From the NCBI GenBank assembly GCA_947475245.1, contig CANJLW010000001.1, forward strand, positions 492,470 through 556,469: 64,000 nt of DNA, written 5' to 3'. The notes under the pieces were generated by a model. The model saw nothing but the letters and a program-made list of their open reading frames with translations, was not told where the DNA came from and searched no databases. The number at the start of each line of letters is the position of its first letter. The stretch's first letter is position 1. Below are positions 50,229 through 58,576 of this stretch, in pieces. The stretch comes from Acetobacteraceae bacterium. Lineage in GTDB: Bacteria; Pseudomonadota; Alphaproteobacteria; Acetobacterales; Acetobacteraceae. The translations under genes were made by a program, and so were the position numbers.

Positions 50229-51682
50229 GCCGGCTTGTTCCTTGTAACGAGGCGTCCGGCGCGGGCCGCCGTCGCGCCCGGGCCGAACACATAGGCCGAT
50301 TGCCCGTTCACCCAGGTTTCGAGAATCCCGATCGAAAGCGCTGTCGGATCGGCATAGGTCGATGCGTCCTTCACCGTCTCGGGATCGAACAGCACCAGAT
50401 CGGCGCAGGCACCGACGCGGATCACGCCGCGATCGGTCATGCCGAACACCTCGGCGGTGTGGCCGGTCATCTTGCGCACGGCGGCTTCCATGCTGAACAA
50501 ACCCAAATCGCGAGCGTAATGGCCGAGCACGCGGGGGAATGTGCCCCAGAGGCGGGGATGGGGGTAGGAGTCGTGCGGCAGACCGTCGCTGCCGATCATC
50601 GACAGGCGGTGACGCATGATCTCCTGCACGTCGGGCTCATCCATCTGGAAGTAGATGGCGCCGGCGGGCAGCAGGCGTTCGGCGGCTTCCATGTCGCTGG
50701 TGTTCCAACCACGCGCGATGTCCGCCAGCATCTTGCCGGCCATCTCGGGATGCGGGATCGACCAGGTGACCTGCACCGGCACATCGGGGCGCAGGCGGAA
50801 CGGCATCAGCACCGTGGACCCAGCGTGGTAGGGATAGACGTCGAAATCCACCTTCTGGCGAAGCGAGGCGCGATCGATCGCCGGCAGGGTTTCCACCGAA
50901 CGGCCGAAATTCTCGGGCATCGAGCATTTGTGGTGGCTGATGACGACCGGCGATCCGGTATCGCGGCCGATCTTCAGGGTTTCCTCGATCGACAGCATGA
51001 CGTCGTTGGCTTCGTCGCGCATGTGCGTGACGTAGATGCCGCCGGCTTCGCGCAGCGCCTCGGCCACCGCGATGACTTCCTGCGTCGGGGCCATCATGTT
51101 GGGCGGGTAGTACAAGCCGGTGGAAAAGCCCGATCCGCCCTGCGCCAGCGCTTCCGCCAGGCGCTTGCGCATATGTTCGGCTTCGCGGTCGGTGGCCGCG
51201 CGTTTGGTGTCGCCGTTCATCGCCTCTACTCGAAGCGACATATGTCCGATCAGCGCATAGGTGTTCACCGGCGACGGATCGCGGGCCAGGCGCTCCGCAT
51301 ATTCGCCGAAGCTGTCGAAGGCGAACCAGGATTCGTCGCCGAGCAGGTCGAGCGGCGGGACCGGGCGGGACTTCATGCGGACGGGAGAGAGTGAGATGCC
51401 GCAATTGCCGACGACGACGGTGGTGACGCCCTGCGACATCTTGCACAGCATGCATTCTGGCCCGCAGAGCACCGCGCGGTCGTCATGCGTGTGTGCATCG
51501 ATGAAGCCGGGCGCGACGGCCTTGCCGGCGGCGTCGATCTCCCGATCGGCGGATGCGGCGCCAAGATCGCCGACGGCGACGATCCGATCGCCGGTGACGC
51601 CGATATCGCCCTTGAATCGCGGCGCGCCGGTGCCGTCGAAGATGGTGGCGTCGCGGATGATCAGGTCGCAGCGCAGGGTCAT
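50225..51682 (-). CDS. N-acyl-D-amino-acid deacylase (D-aminoacylase) family amidohydrolase
   Basis: A 485-residue zinc amidohydrolase. It has the N-terminal composite-barrel start LIIRDATIFDGTGAPRFKGD, the metal motif PGFIDAHTHDDRA near residue 55, the metal-ligand Cys in TTVVVGNCGISLSP near 90, and later His residues in YVTHMRDEAN and VISHHKCSMPENFG. This is the D-aminoacylase/dihydroorotase-like pattern. It would release D-amino acids from N-acyl forms, although some family members act on other amides. AAGGAGA precedes ATG 51682. It leads the operon with the 100-residue protein and the LysE exporter. Confidence 0.88.
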   Translation of the reverse strand: MTLRCDLIIRDATIFDGTGAPRFKGDIGVTGDRIVAVGDLGAASADREIDAAGKAVAPGFIDAHTHDDRAVLCGPECMLCKMSQGVTTVVVGNCGISLSPVRMKSRPVPPLDLLGDESWFAFDSFGEYAERLARDPSPVNTYALIGHMSLRVEAMNGDTKRAATDREAEHMRKRLAEALAQGGSGFSTGLYYPPNMMAPTQEVIAVAEALREAGGIYVTHMRDEANDVMLSIEETLKIGRDTGSPVVISHHKCSMPENFGRSVETLPAIDRASLRQKVDFDVYPYHAGSTVLMPFRLRPDVPVQVTWSIPHPEMAGKMLADIARGWNTSDMEAAERLLPAGAIYFQMDEPDVQEIMRHRLSMIGSDGLPHDSYPHPRLWGTFPRVLGHYARDLGLFSMEAAVRKMTGHTAEVFGMTDRGVIRVGACADLVLFDPETVKDASTYADPTALSIGILETWVNGQSAYVFGPGATAARAGRLVTRNKPA

Positions 51683-51769
51683 GCCGTCGTTCTCCTTTTC
51701 TGAGTTGCCTTATGGCACGAGAGTGCATCCCGCGCGTAGTCTGTCGCCGGACCATAGCAGGAGTCAGAC

Positions 51770-52651
51770 ATGCCGTATGCCAGCACCGACGATGGGGTGA
51801 AGCTTTACTTCGAGGAGACCGGCTCCGGCACGCCGATCATCTTCGTGCACGAGTTTGCCGGCGATCATCGCGCCTGGGAAACGCAGATGCGTCATTTCGG
51901 CCAGCGCTATCGCGCCATCACCTATGCCGCGCGCGGCTATCCGCCGTCGGATGTGCCGGACGACGTCGCCAAATACTCCCAGGCGCGCGCGGCGGACGAT
52001 ATCGCGGCGGTGCTGACGCATCTGGGCATTGCGAAAGCCCACGTCGTCGGCCTGTCGATGGGCGGCTTCGCGACGCTGCATTTCGGCTTCCGTCACGCCG
52101 ATCGCGCGTTGTCGCTGGTCGTCGCCGGATGCGGCTATGGCGCGGAAAAGGGCCAGCGGGACAAGTTCCGCGCCGAGGTCGACGCGGTGGCGGCATTCCT
52201 GGACGAACAGGGAATCGAAGCCTTCGCGGCGAAATACGCCTATGGCCCGACACGGGTACAGTTCGAAAACAAGGACCCGCGCGGCTTCGCGGAGTTCCGT
52301 CAGCAACTGGCGGAACACTCCGCCATCGGCGCGCGCAACACGCAGTTGGGCGTCCAGAAAGAGCGTCCGTCGCTATACGACCTGGAAGATCAGATGAAGG
52401 CGCTGACCGTGCCGACGCTGGTGCTGACGGGTGACGAGGACTGGCCCTGCCTGCAACCGGCGCTGTTGATGAAGCAGATGATCCCGACGGCGGCGCTGTC
52501 GGTGATGCCGAACTGCGGTCATACCATCAACATCGAGGATCCCGATCAGTTCAACCGGCTGGTTGGGGAGTTCATTGTGCAGGTCGACTCCGGCCGTTGG
52601 CCGAAACGCGATCCTCGGGCGATGGCGAATTCCATCACCGGCATGAAGTAG
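51770..52651 (+). CDS. Alpha/beta-fold hydrolase
   Basis: A 293-residue hydrolase with the nucleophile elbow VVGLSMGGFATLH (Ser in GLSMG, near residue 95), the oxyanion strand IIFVHEFAGDHRAWE and the catalytic His in PNCGHTINIEDP near residue 250. Asp in VLTGDEDWP completes the triad. Similar to haloperoxidase/enol-lactone hydrolase-type enzymes. AGGAG lies ahead of ATG 51770. It is divergent from the D-aminoacylase gene across 87 bases. Substrate unknown. Confidence 0.86.
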   Translation: MPYASTDDGVKLYFEETGSGTPIIFVHEFAGDHRAWETQMRHFGQRYRAITYAARGYPPSDVPDDVAKYSQARAADDIAAVLTHLGIAKAHVVGLSMGGFATLHFGFRHADRALSLVVAGCGYGAEKGQRDKFRAEVDAVAAFLDEQGIEAFAAKYAYGPTRVQFENKDPRGFAEFRQQLAEHSAIGARNTQLGVQKERPSLYDLEDQMKALTVPTLVLTGDEDWPCLQPALLMKQMIPTAALSVMPNCGHTINIEDPDQFNRLVGEFIVQVDSGRWPKRDPRAMANSITGMK

Positions 52652-52715
52652 TATCCGGTCGGCGGGGGCAGGCCGTCCGGCCTGGCCCCACCGGTTTCGA
52701 TCGGAGCACACAGCC

Positions 52716-53105
52716 ATGACCATCGCCGAACTCTGTATTCCCGCGGCGCTGCTGTTGATCATCGCCACGATCGGCCCGGCCAAGGTGTTGGGGCGGCGGG
52801 ACTACGACAACGCCAACCCGCGCGATCCGCGCTTCTACACGCCCGGATTCCGCGCGCGATCCCAGGGGGCGCACCTGAATGGGTACGAGAGTTTCCCGTT
52901 CTTCATCGCCGCGGTTCTACTGGCGGAGATGAAGGGCGCGCCGCAGGGCTGGGCAGATATGCTCGCGGTGGGTTTTTTGGTCGCGCGGATCGGCTACGTC
53001 GCCTGCTACCTCGGCGACCGCCCCACCGCGCGATCCGTCCTCTGGGCCGTCGCGCTCGGCTTTAATACGGCGCTGTTCTTCCTGCCGCTTCTTGCGCGGG
53101 GCTGA
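52716..53105 (+). CDS. MAPEG-family membrane protein
   Basis: The 129-residue protein has four membrane helices and the bacterial MAPEG pattern: RARSQGAHLNGYESFPFFIAAVLLAE near residues 48-73 (by ends), with the conserved N-x-x-E-x-F-P core, and ARIGYVACYLGDRPTARSVLW near the end. Eukaryotic relatives handle eicosanoids and glutathione; the bacterial role is unclear. It ends one base before the convergent hyuB-type gene. Confidence 0.85.
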   Translation: MTIAELCIPAALLLIIATIGPAKVLGRRDYDNANPRDPRFYTPGFRARSQGAHLNGYESFPFFIAAVLLAEMKGAPQGWADMLAVGFLVARIGYVACYLGDRPTARSVLWAVALGFNTALFFLPLLARG

Positions 53106-54836
53106 TCAACCCGCGCGCAGACGCGCCGTCGCCTCCCGATCCAACGCCCCGTCGGCGTCGATCGCGACTTTGTACAACGCCTTGGCATTGGCGGCGGACA
53201 CCAGGCCGTCGCGAGCATCGCGCGCCACCAGATCGGGGTCGCGATCAGTCGGCACGCCCATGCCGGCGCCGCCGGGCAGTTCCAGGATCAGCCGATCGCC
53301 ATCCGGGATGATCTGAAAGCCCTTGGTCCGCAGTACCTTGCCGGATTTCTGCGTCACCACCCCGTTGGCGCCGTTCAGACCGCCCTCTCGCCCCTTGGGC
53401 GCGTGGCCTATGCGGTCGAAGCTGGCATTGACGGCGAATTCCAGGTCGCCCTTGGCGGCGATTTCCATGATCTGGCCCATGCCCCCGCGCGTGCGCCCCG
53501 CCCCGCCGGAATCCGGCTTCAGTTCCTTGCGCCAGATCACGATCGGGGCGACGTTTTCCGTTGCCTCCACCGGCATCGTGCGCACGCCGGACGGGAAGGC
53601 GGTGGCGTTCAGCCCGTCGCTGGTCGGGCGCGCGCCGGTCCCGCCGGAGTTGAACGTGATGATCTCGAAATCCGCGATCACGGGCTTGTTGCCGCCGGCC
53701 TGACCCGATACCGACCCGCCGCCGCGCAACGGCGGGTTCCACAGCGACGACGAACCCTCCGCCGTGACGCGTTCGGGCACCGCCTGATGCAGGCAGCCCA
53801 TCATCAGATCGGGCAGCAAATGGCCGATCACGTGGCGCACCGACACCGGATAGGGCCGAGGCGCGTTCAGAATGCAGCCTTCGGGGATTTTCATCTTGAA
53901 CGGCGCCAGGGAGGCCCAGTTGTTCGGTACCTCCGGCGCGACCACGCATTTGATCCCGAAACACGCATAGGCCCTGCAATAGGCGCCGGGCACGTTGATG
54001 CCGCGCGACGACAGGCCCGACGTGCCGGCGAAATCGACCTCGATGGCATCTTCCTGAATGTCCATCGCCGCGCTCAGCCGCACCGGTTCCTCGTACCCGT
54101 CCGACCAGATTTCGCCGCTGAAGGTGCCCCTGGGCAGCTTGGCGATTTCGGCCATCGTGGCACGATGGGAACTGTCGAAAATGAAGCGGGCGAGGGGATC
54201 GAGGCTGTCCATCTCGAACTCCGCCATCATCTCCACCAACCGGCGCGCGCCGGCGTCGTTGCAGGCGCACAGGGAGTAGATGTCGCCCTCCAACTCCACC
54301 GGCAGGCGCGAACCGGCGCGCATGAAGTCGAAGAACGTTTCGTTCGGCACGCCCTTGTCGAAGCATTTGACGATGGGGATGTACATGCCTTCTTCGAAGA
54401 CTGACCGTCCTTCGGGGCCCATGCCCAGACCGCCGATATCGATGACATGGGCGGTGTTGGCGAACAGGCCGACGATCGTGCCATTATGGAAGGCGGGGGT
54501 GACCACCGTCAGGTCGTGCAGATGGCCGGTGCCGAGCCAGGGGTCGTTGGTGATGTAGTGGTCGCCCGGCGACATGGTGGCGGCGGGGAATTTTTGCAGA
54601 AAATGCCCGACGCTTTCGGCCATGGAGTTGACGTGGCCCGGCGTGCCGGTGACGGCCTGCGCCATCATCCGCCCGTGCAGGTCGAAGATGCCGGCCGACA
54701 GGTCGCCGGCTTCGCGCACCGTGGTGGAAAAGGCGGTGCGGATCATGATCTGCGCCTGTTCCTCCACCACCGCGATCAGGCGGTTCCACATGATCTGCCG
54801 ATGGATTTGGGTCAGCGCGTTGGTCTCGTGCGACAT
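53106..54836 (-). CDS. Hydantoinase B/oxoprolinase-family protein (HyuB)
   Basis: A 576-residue HyuB-type subunit. Typical parts are MIRTAFSTTVREAGDLSAGIFD near residue 31, the segment SPGDHYITNDPWLGTGHLHDL near 87, GIGGLGMGPEG-like text near 130 and DGHNATAFPSG-type text near 410 (here DGLNATAFPSG). HyuB normally works with HyuA to open hydantoin- or oxoproline-type rings with ATP. No hyuA gene is adjacent, so it may be an unpaired subunit or part of a split system. No clear ribosome site precedes ATG 54836. The 221 bases upstream hold no recognisable gene. Confidence 0.85.
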   Translation of the reverse strand: MSHETNALTQIHRQIMWNRLIAVVEEQAQIMIRTAFSTTVREAGDLSAGIFDLHGRMMAQAVTGTPGHVNSMAESVGHFLQKFPAATMSPGDHYITNDPWLGTGHLHDLTVVTPAFHNGTIVGLFANTAHVIDIGGLGMGPEGRSVFEEGMYIPIVKCFDKGVPNETFFDFMRAGSRLPVELEGDIYSLCACNDAGARRLVEMMAEFEMDSLDPLARFIFDSSHRATMAEIAKLPRGTFSGEIWSDGYEEPVRLSAAMDIQEDAIEVDFAGTSGLSSRGINVPGAYCRAYACFGIKCVVAPEVPNNWASLAPFKMKIPEGCILNAPRPYPVSVRHVIGHLLPDLMMGCLHQAVPERVTAEGSSSLWNPPLRGGGSVSGQAGGNKPVIADFEIITFNSGGTGARPTSDGLNATAFPSGVRTMPVEATENVAPIVIWRKELKPDSGGAGRTRGGMGQIMEIAAKGDLEFAVNASFDRIGHAPKGREGGLNGANGVVTQKSGKVLRTKGFQIIPDGDRLILELPGGAGMGVPTDRDPDLVARDARDGLVSAANAKALYKVAIDADGALDREATARLRAG

Positions 54837-55057
54837 GTCGGTGGCCTGTTGTGCGGTGGCTTTGACATGGGAGAGTGCGGCCCGTCGGGGCCAACTGCAA
54901 GGGGTGTCTGGCTACACGAGTACGGTAGCGGCCCGTCACCGACCCCGCGCATCAAATGGCACAGGCCGTGATTAACCGATCGAACCAAAAACAACCCAAC
55001 GGTCCGCGCGCCGACGAAACGGACTCCAATCCTCGGCGCGCGACCTCGGGACTCCGA

Positions 55058-55516
55058 CTACCCGACGCGCGTTACCTTGCCGGTCTTACGGTCCATCGTG
55101 AACCGCGCGATGACCGAACCCTCCGCCGTCGCGATGGCAAAGCCGACCGCCGCATCGCCGCTCGGCGCAACCTCCACGACTTTCCACGCGCGGTTGCCGT
55201 GCCACAGCAGGAAGGCCTCGGCGATCTTGCGCACCTCATCGGGGGCGAGCTTGCGGTCGTCGGTTCGGTACATCAGACCAAAGGCCCGCGGGTCCATCCC
55301 GCCGTGGCGCATCCCGTGCTCACCCATGTGATGCGCGCCCATCGGACCATGCATCGCCCCGCCGTGCGGCATCATGGGCGGCTTGCCGTCCGGCATCGGC
55401 ATGGTCTGGCCCATAGGGGGCTGGGCCTGGGCGGGCGGAGTCTGGGCACTTGCCGGCGCGATAAGCGGTGCGCCGAGAGAAAGCGCGGTGAGCATGATCA
55501 AAGCTGTCTTACGCAT
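55058..55516 (-). CDS. Periplasmic His/Met/Pro-rich protein, PepSY-like C-terminus
   Basis: This 152-residue protein has a signal peptide (MRKTALIMLTALSLGAPLIA, cut near ASA). Residues about 25-75 are packed with Met, His, Pro and Gly (HGGAMHGPMGAHHMGEHGM), a likely metal-binding stretch for copper or nickel. The last 65 residues (KLAPDEVRKIAEAFLLWHG to RFTMDRKTGKVTRVG) look like a PepSY-type domain. GGAGG precedes ATG 55516. It is divergent from a two-component system across 135 bases, so it may report metal or envelope stress to it or be controlled by it. Confidence 0.75.
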   Translation of the reverse strand: MRKTALIMLTALSLGAPLIAPASAQTPPAQAQPPMGQTMPMPDGKPPMMPHGGAMHGPMGAHHMGEHGMRHGGMDPRAFGLMYRTDDRKLAPDEVRKIAEAFLLWHGNRAWKVVEVAPSGDAAVGFAIATAEGSVIARFTMDRKTGKVTRVG

Positions 55517-55567
55517 GGCAAGCCTCCTGGTTAAGCCAACAACCTGAATATGGGGGGCCGATGTTGC

Positions 55568-55628
55568 CAACCGGTGCTGCGCCGCGCGACGAATTGCAAT
55601 AAAATGCAACCGGCACTTTCCCCGGTTG
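55568..55628. promoter_or_regulatory. CAACCGG boxes and TTGCA dyad between the divergent genes
   Basis: CAACCGG occurs at 55568-55574 and 55607-55613, and inverted (CCGGTTG) at 55622-55628. The first two are 39 bases apart, near four helical turns. A dyad TTGCA-ATAAAA-TGCAA lies at 55594-55609. These are candidate binding sites for the OmpR-type regulator encoded next to them. The repeats are read directly, the role is inferred. Confidence 0.4.
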
Positions 55629-55651
55629 CCGGACGATCTATGCTGCGGCGC

Positions 55652-56371
55652 ATGGAAACTTCGCCACATATCCTGGTCGTCGACGACGATCGTGAAATCC
55701 GCGAACTGCTCGCCCGATTTCTCGAAAAGCATCGCCTTCGCGTCACCACCGCCCGCGACGGCAAAGAGGCTCGGCGGGCCTGGGTTAACGGCCATTATCA
55801 ACTGGTTGTGCTGGATTTGATGCTGCCGGGCGAGTCCGGCCTGGATATCGCGCGGTGGTTAAGGACCCAGTCCGACGTGCCGATCGTGATGCTGACGGCG
55901 ATGGGGGAGGAGACGGACCGCATCATCGGGTTGGAACTCGGCGCCGACGATTATGTGCCGAAACCGTTCAATCCCCGCGAATTGCTGGCCCGTATCCGCG
56001 CCGTGCTGCGCCGAGCGGGGGAACAGGCGGAACATCGGCAGGAGCCGGAAGCGAGGAGCTATCGCTTCGGCGGCTGGACGCTGGAACCCGCGCGCCGGCG
56101 CCTGCTGAACCCCGAACAGGTGGAAGTCGCGCTGACCGGCGGTGAATACGATCTGCTGATCGCGCTGGTCGAACGCGCCAATCGCGTGCTGACGCGCGAT
56201 ATGTTGCTGGATTTGCTGCGGGGACGGCAGGCCGGCCCCTTCGATCGGGCCATCGACGTCGCGGTTTCGCGCCTGCGCCGCAAGCTGGAAGATGACGGCC
56301 GCAACGCTCAGTTGATCAAAACGGTCCGCGGCGGCGGCTACGTGCTGGCGGCAACGGTCGAGCGCGCGTGA
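55652..56371 (+). CDS. OmpR-family response regulator
   Basis: A 239-residue response regulator. The receiver domain begins SPHILVVDDDREIRELLARF with the acidic pocket, phospho-acceptor D55 in LVVLDLMLPGESGL, T82 in MLTAMGE and K104 in YVPKPF. The C-terminal winged helix contains LTGGEYDLLIALVERANRV and the recognition helix AIDVAVSRLRRKLED. I chose ATG 55652, where the fold begins; ATG 55640 is four codons earlier. The sensor kinase gene overlaps its stop by four bases. Confidence 0.92.
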   Translation: METSPHILVVDDDREIRELLARFLEKHRLRVTTARDGKEARRAWVNGHYQLVVLDLMLPGESGLDIARWLRTQSDVPIVMLTAMGEETDRIIGLELGADDYVPKPFNPRELLARIRAVLRRAGEQAEHRQEPEARSYRFGGWTLEPARRRLLNPEQVEVALTGGEYDLLIALVERANRVLTRDMLLDLLRGRQAGPFDRAIDVAVSRLRRKLEDDGRNAQLIKTVRGGGYVLAATVERA

Positions 56372-57717
56372 AACTGCGCCTTTGGCCCGGCAGCCTGGCG
56401 AGCCGCACGGCGGTCGTCCTGCTGCTGGGCCTGATGGCGGTGCAGATTGCCGGGCTGACCATTCACGCCTTCGATCGGATCGAAGTGCAGCGCTTCAGCC
56501 AGGTGCGCGACGTCGCTATCCGCATGGCCGGTATGTACCGCGCGATCGTTCTTGCCTCTCCCGCGCAGCGCGACGCCGTGTTGGCGGAGTTCAATCGAGG
56601 CCTGGATATCGGCGCGGAAGTGACGTCGTTGCCTCCGGTGCTCGATCTGCCGGAAGCGCCCGACCCGGTGCAGCGGTTGTTTCGCTACAATATGTTCATG
56701 GGTGGCCCGCCGCCGGGAACGGGTGGGCCGCCGGTGCGACGGCGGGAGCTTCAGATTTTCGGCGGGCCCGGCGATCGGCGCTTCGTTGCGATGGCTCACC
56801 TGTCGGACGGTATGTGGCTGACGCTGCGCGCGCGGGTGGACGCGCCGCGACCCTGGCATTCCCCGGGCTTCATGGCCGCTTTCGCGCTGATGACCGTGGT
56901 TGCCGCAGGGCTGACCATCTGGGCCGTGCGTCGGCTGACCGCGCCCGTCGCCACGCTGGCCGCGGCGGCGGAGGCTCTTGGTCGCGACGTGAACGCGGCC
57001 CCGCTGCCGGAAGACGGCCCGCGCGAGGTGGCCACGGCGGCGGCGGCGTTCAATACGATGGCCGGACGTATCCGTCGCTTTGTGCAGGATCGGACGGAAT
57101 TGCTGACCGCCATCGGGCACGATCTGCGCACGCCGATCACGCGGCTTAAGCTAAGGGCGGAATTCGTCGACGACGACGAATTGCGCACCAAGATGCTGGC
57201 GGACCTGGAAGAGCTTGAAGCGATGGTGGCGGCGACGCTCGCCTTTGGCCGCGACGCCCGCACGACGGAGCCTGTGACCTCCATCGATCTGGCCGAACTG
57301 CTGCGCACGATCCTGGACGAGGCCGGAGATGCGAACCCCGAGCAGGCGGAGCGTCTGAGTTACGACGGACCGGCGCATGCGACGGTGCGGGCACGATCGT
57401 TGTCGCTGAAGCGCGCGCTGACCAATCTTGTCTCGAATGCCATCGCCTATGGCGGGGCGGCGCGGGTCAGGCTGGCGGTGGACGGCGGCGCAAGCGTCAC
57501 GATCGACGACGATGGGCCGGGGATTCCGCCGTCGGAACTTGATCGGGTGTTCGAACCGTTCCAGCGCGGCGAAGGCAGTCGCAACCGCGAAACCGGAGGC
57601 GTCGGCCTGGGATTGCCGATCGCGCGCAACATCCTGCGCGCGCATGGCGGGGATGTGACCCTGGCCAATCGCGCCGGCGGCGGCGCAAGGGCGGTGGCGA
57701 CGCTGCCGATGGGGTAG
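56368..57717 (+). CDS. Sensor histidine kinase
   Basis: The 449-residue membrane kinase has a first helix (about 14-34), a periplasmic domain of about 130 residues with a Gly/Pro-rich part (MGGPPPGTGG), a second helix (about 167-187), HAMP (RRLTAPVATLAAAAEAL), a HisKA domain with the phospho-acceptor H251 in AIGHDLRTPITRLK, and a HATPase domain with NLVSNAIAYGG (N box), DDDGPGIPP and GGVGLGLPIARNI (G boxes). Start is GTG 56368, overlapping the regulator stop. With the divergent metal-binding-like protein it suggests sensing of a metal or periplasmic stress. Confidence 0.92.
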   Translation: MKLRLWPGSLASRTAVVLLLGLMAVQIAGLTIHAFDRIEVQRFSQVRDVAIRMAGMYRAIVLASPAQRDAVLAEFNRGLDIGAEVTSLPPVLDLPEAPDPVQRLFRYNMFMGGPPPGTGGPPVRRRELQIFGGPGDRRFVAMAHLSDGMWLTLRARVDAPRPWHSPGFMAAFALMTVVAAGLTIWAVRRLTAPVATLAAAAEALGRDVNAAPLPEDGPREVATAAAAFNTMAGRIRRFVQDRTELLTAIGHDLRTPITRLKLRAEFVDDDELRTKMLADLEELEAMVAATLAFGRDARTTEPVTSIDLAELLRTILDEAGDANPEQAERLSYDGPAHATVRARSLSLKRALTNLVSNAIAYGGAARVRLAVDGGASVTIDDDGPGIPPSELDRVFEPFQRGEGSRNRETGGVGLGLPIARNILRAHGGDVTLANRAGGGARAVATLPMG

Positions 57718-57739
57718 GCGCGCCATTCACCCTCCCCGG

Positions 57740-58576
57740 ATGACGCATCCTGGGTTGTCATTTAACCTTCCGGCACATGCAATGGCGGTTCCCGACATGA
57801 CTCCCCCCGACGTCACCCAGGCGGACCAGCGGTTATGGATCGACCGCGACGATGCCTTGGATCGTATCGCGGACCGGCTGGCACAAGGGCGGATGAACCG
57901 GGTGCATGCGGCTATGCTGCGCGGTTTGATCGCCGATGGGTACTGCGTGCTGAACTACGCGACGGATCGAGAGGATCAGGCGGCCGCTTCGCGCGACATC
58001 GACCGGATGTTAGCCGGTGCCTGTCCCGACGCGTTGATTGCCTGTCCGGAGCTTGGCGACGCACCGTCCCCCTGGTCGTCCGGCACCGCGTTGCGGGCCG
58101 CCTGTGTGTTGGACCCGCATTATCTGTCCGGCCCCGTGCGCACCGCGCTGCTGAGCGAAAGGCTCACCCGCTTCCTCGGCGTCCTGCTGGAAGCCCCCGT
58201 GTTGCTGGCAAAAAGCCGAGCGGGGGGGCGCTGGAGGGAGAAGGGGGGACGGACGCCGGGGTTGACGGTGTGGTTGGCGCTGGAGGATGGAACCGGCCAG
58301 GACTGGGAACCGATCGTCTACCCCGGCACGCACCGTGGCGACGCGGATGGATGCGGCACCCCGGTAACGCTGACTCCGTCGGCGGGGGATGCAGTCGTGT
58401 TTCACCCGGCGTTGATCCGGGCTTACGCGGGCGGATCGAAGCTGACCACGCGCCGGTTTGTGGAGGCCGCTGTTGACCCCGCGCCTTCCTCTGAAGCCGG
58501 CACAAGCCGGTTGCACGCGCATGCCCCGCATGTCTTCGCGTCGGCGCTTTACCCGCACTTGGAGCCGTTGGATTGA
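57740..58576 (+). CDS. Degenerate phytanoyl-CoA dioxygenase-like protein
   Basis: The 278-residue protein resembles the PhyH fold in its C-terminal half: LTVWLALEDGTGQDWEPIVY, PGTHRGDADG, and GDAVVFHPALIRAYAGGSK followed by TTRRFVEAAV. However, the distal iron-ligand His position (LVHGS in relatives) reads LIRAY, and no HxD motif is evident, so it probably does not bind iron in the usual way. Its stop overlaps the start of the flippase gene (TGATG), tying it to surface polysaccharide. Start may be ATG 57740 or ATG 57782. Its real role is unknown. Confidence 0.6.
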   Translation: MTHPGLSFNLPAHAMAVPDMTPPDVTQADQRLWIDRDDALDRIADRLAQGRMNRVHAAMLRGLIADGYCVLNYATDREDQAAASRDIDRMLAGACPDALIACPELGDAPSPWSSGTALRAACVLDPHYLSGPVRTALLSERLTRFLGVLLEAPVLLAKSRAGGRWREKGGRTPGLTVWLALEDGTGQDWEPIVYPGTHRGDADGCGTPVTLTPSAGDAVVFHPALIRAYAGGSKLTTRRFVEAAVDPAPSSEAGTSRLHAHAPHVFASALYPHLEPLD

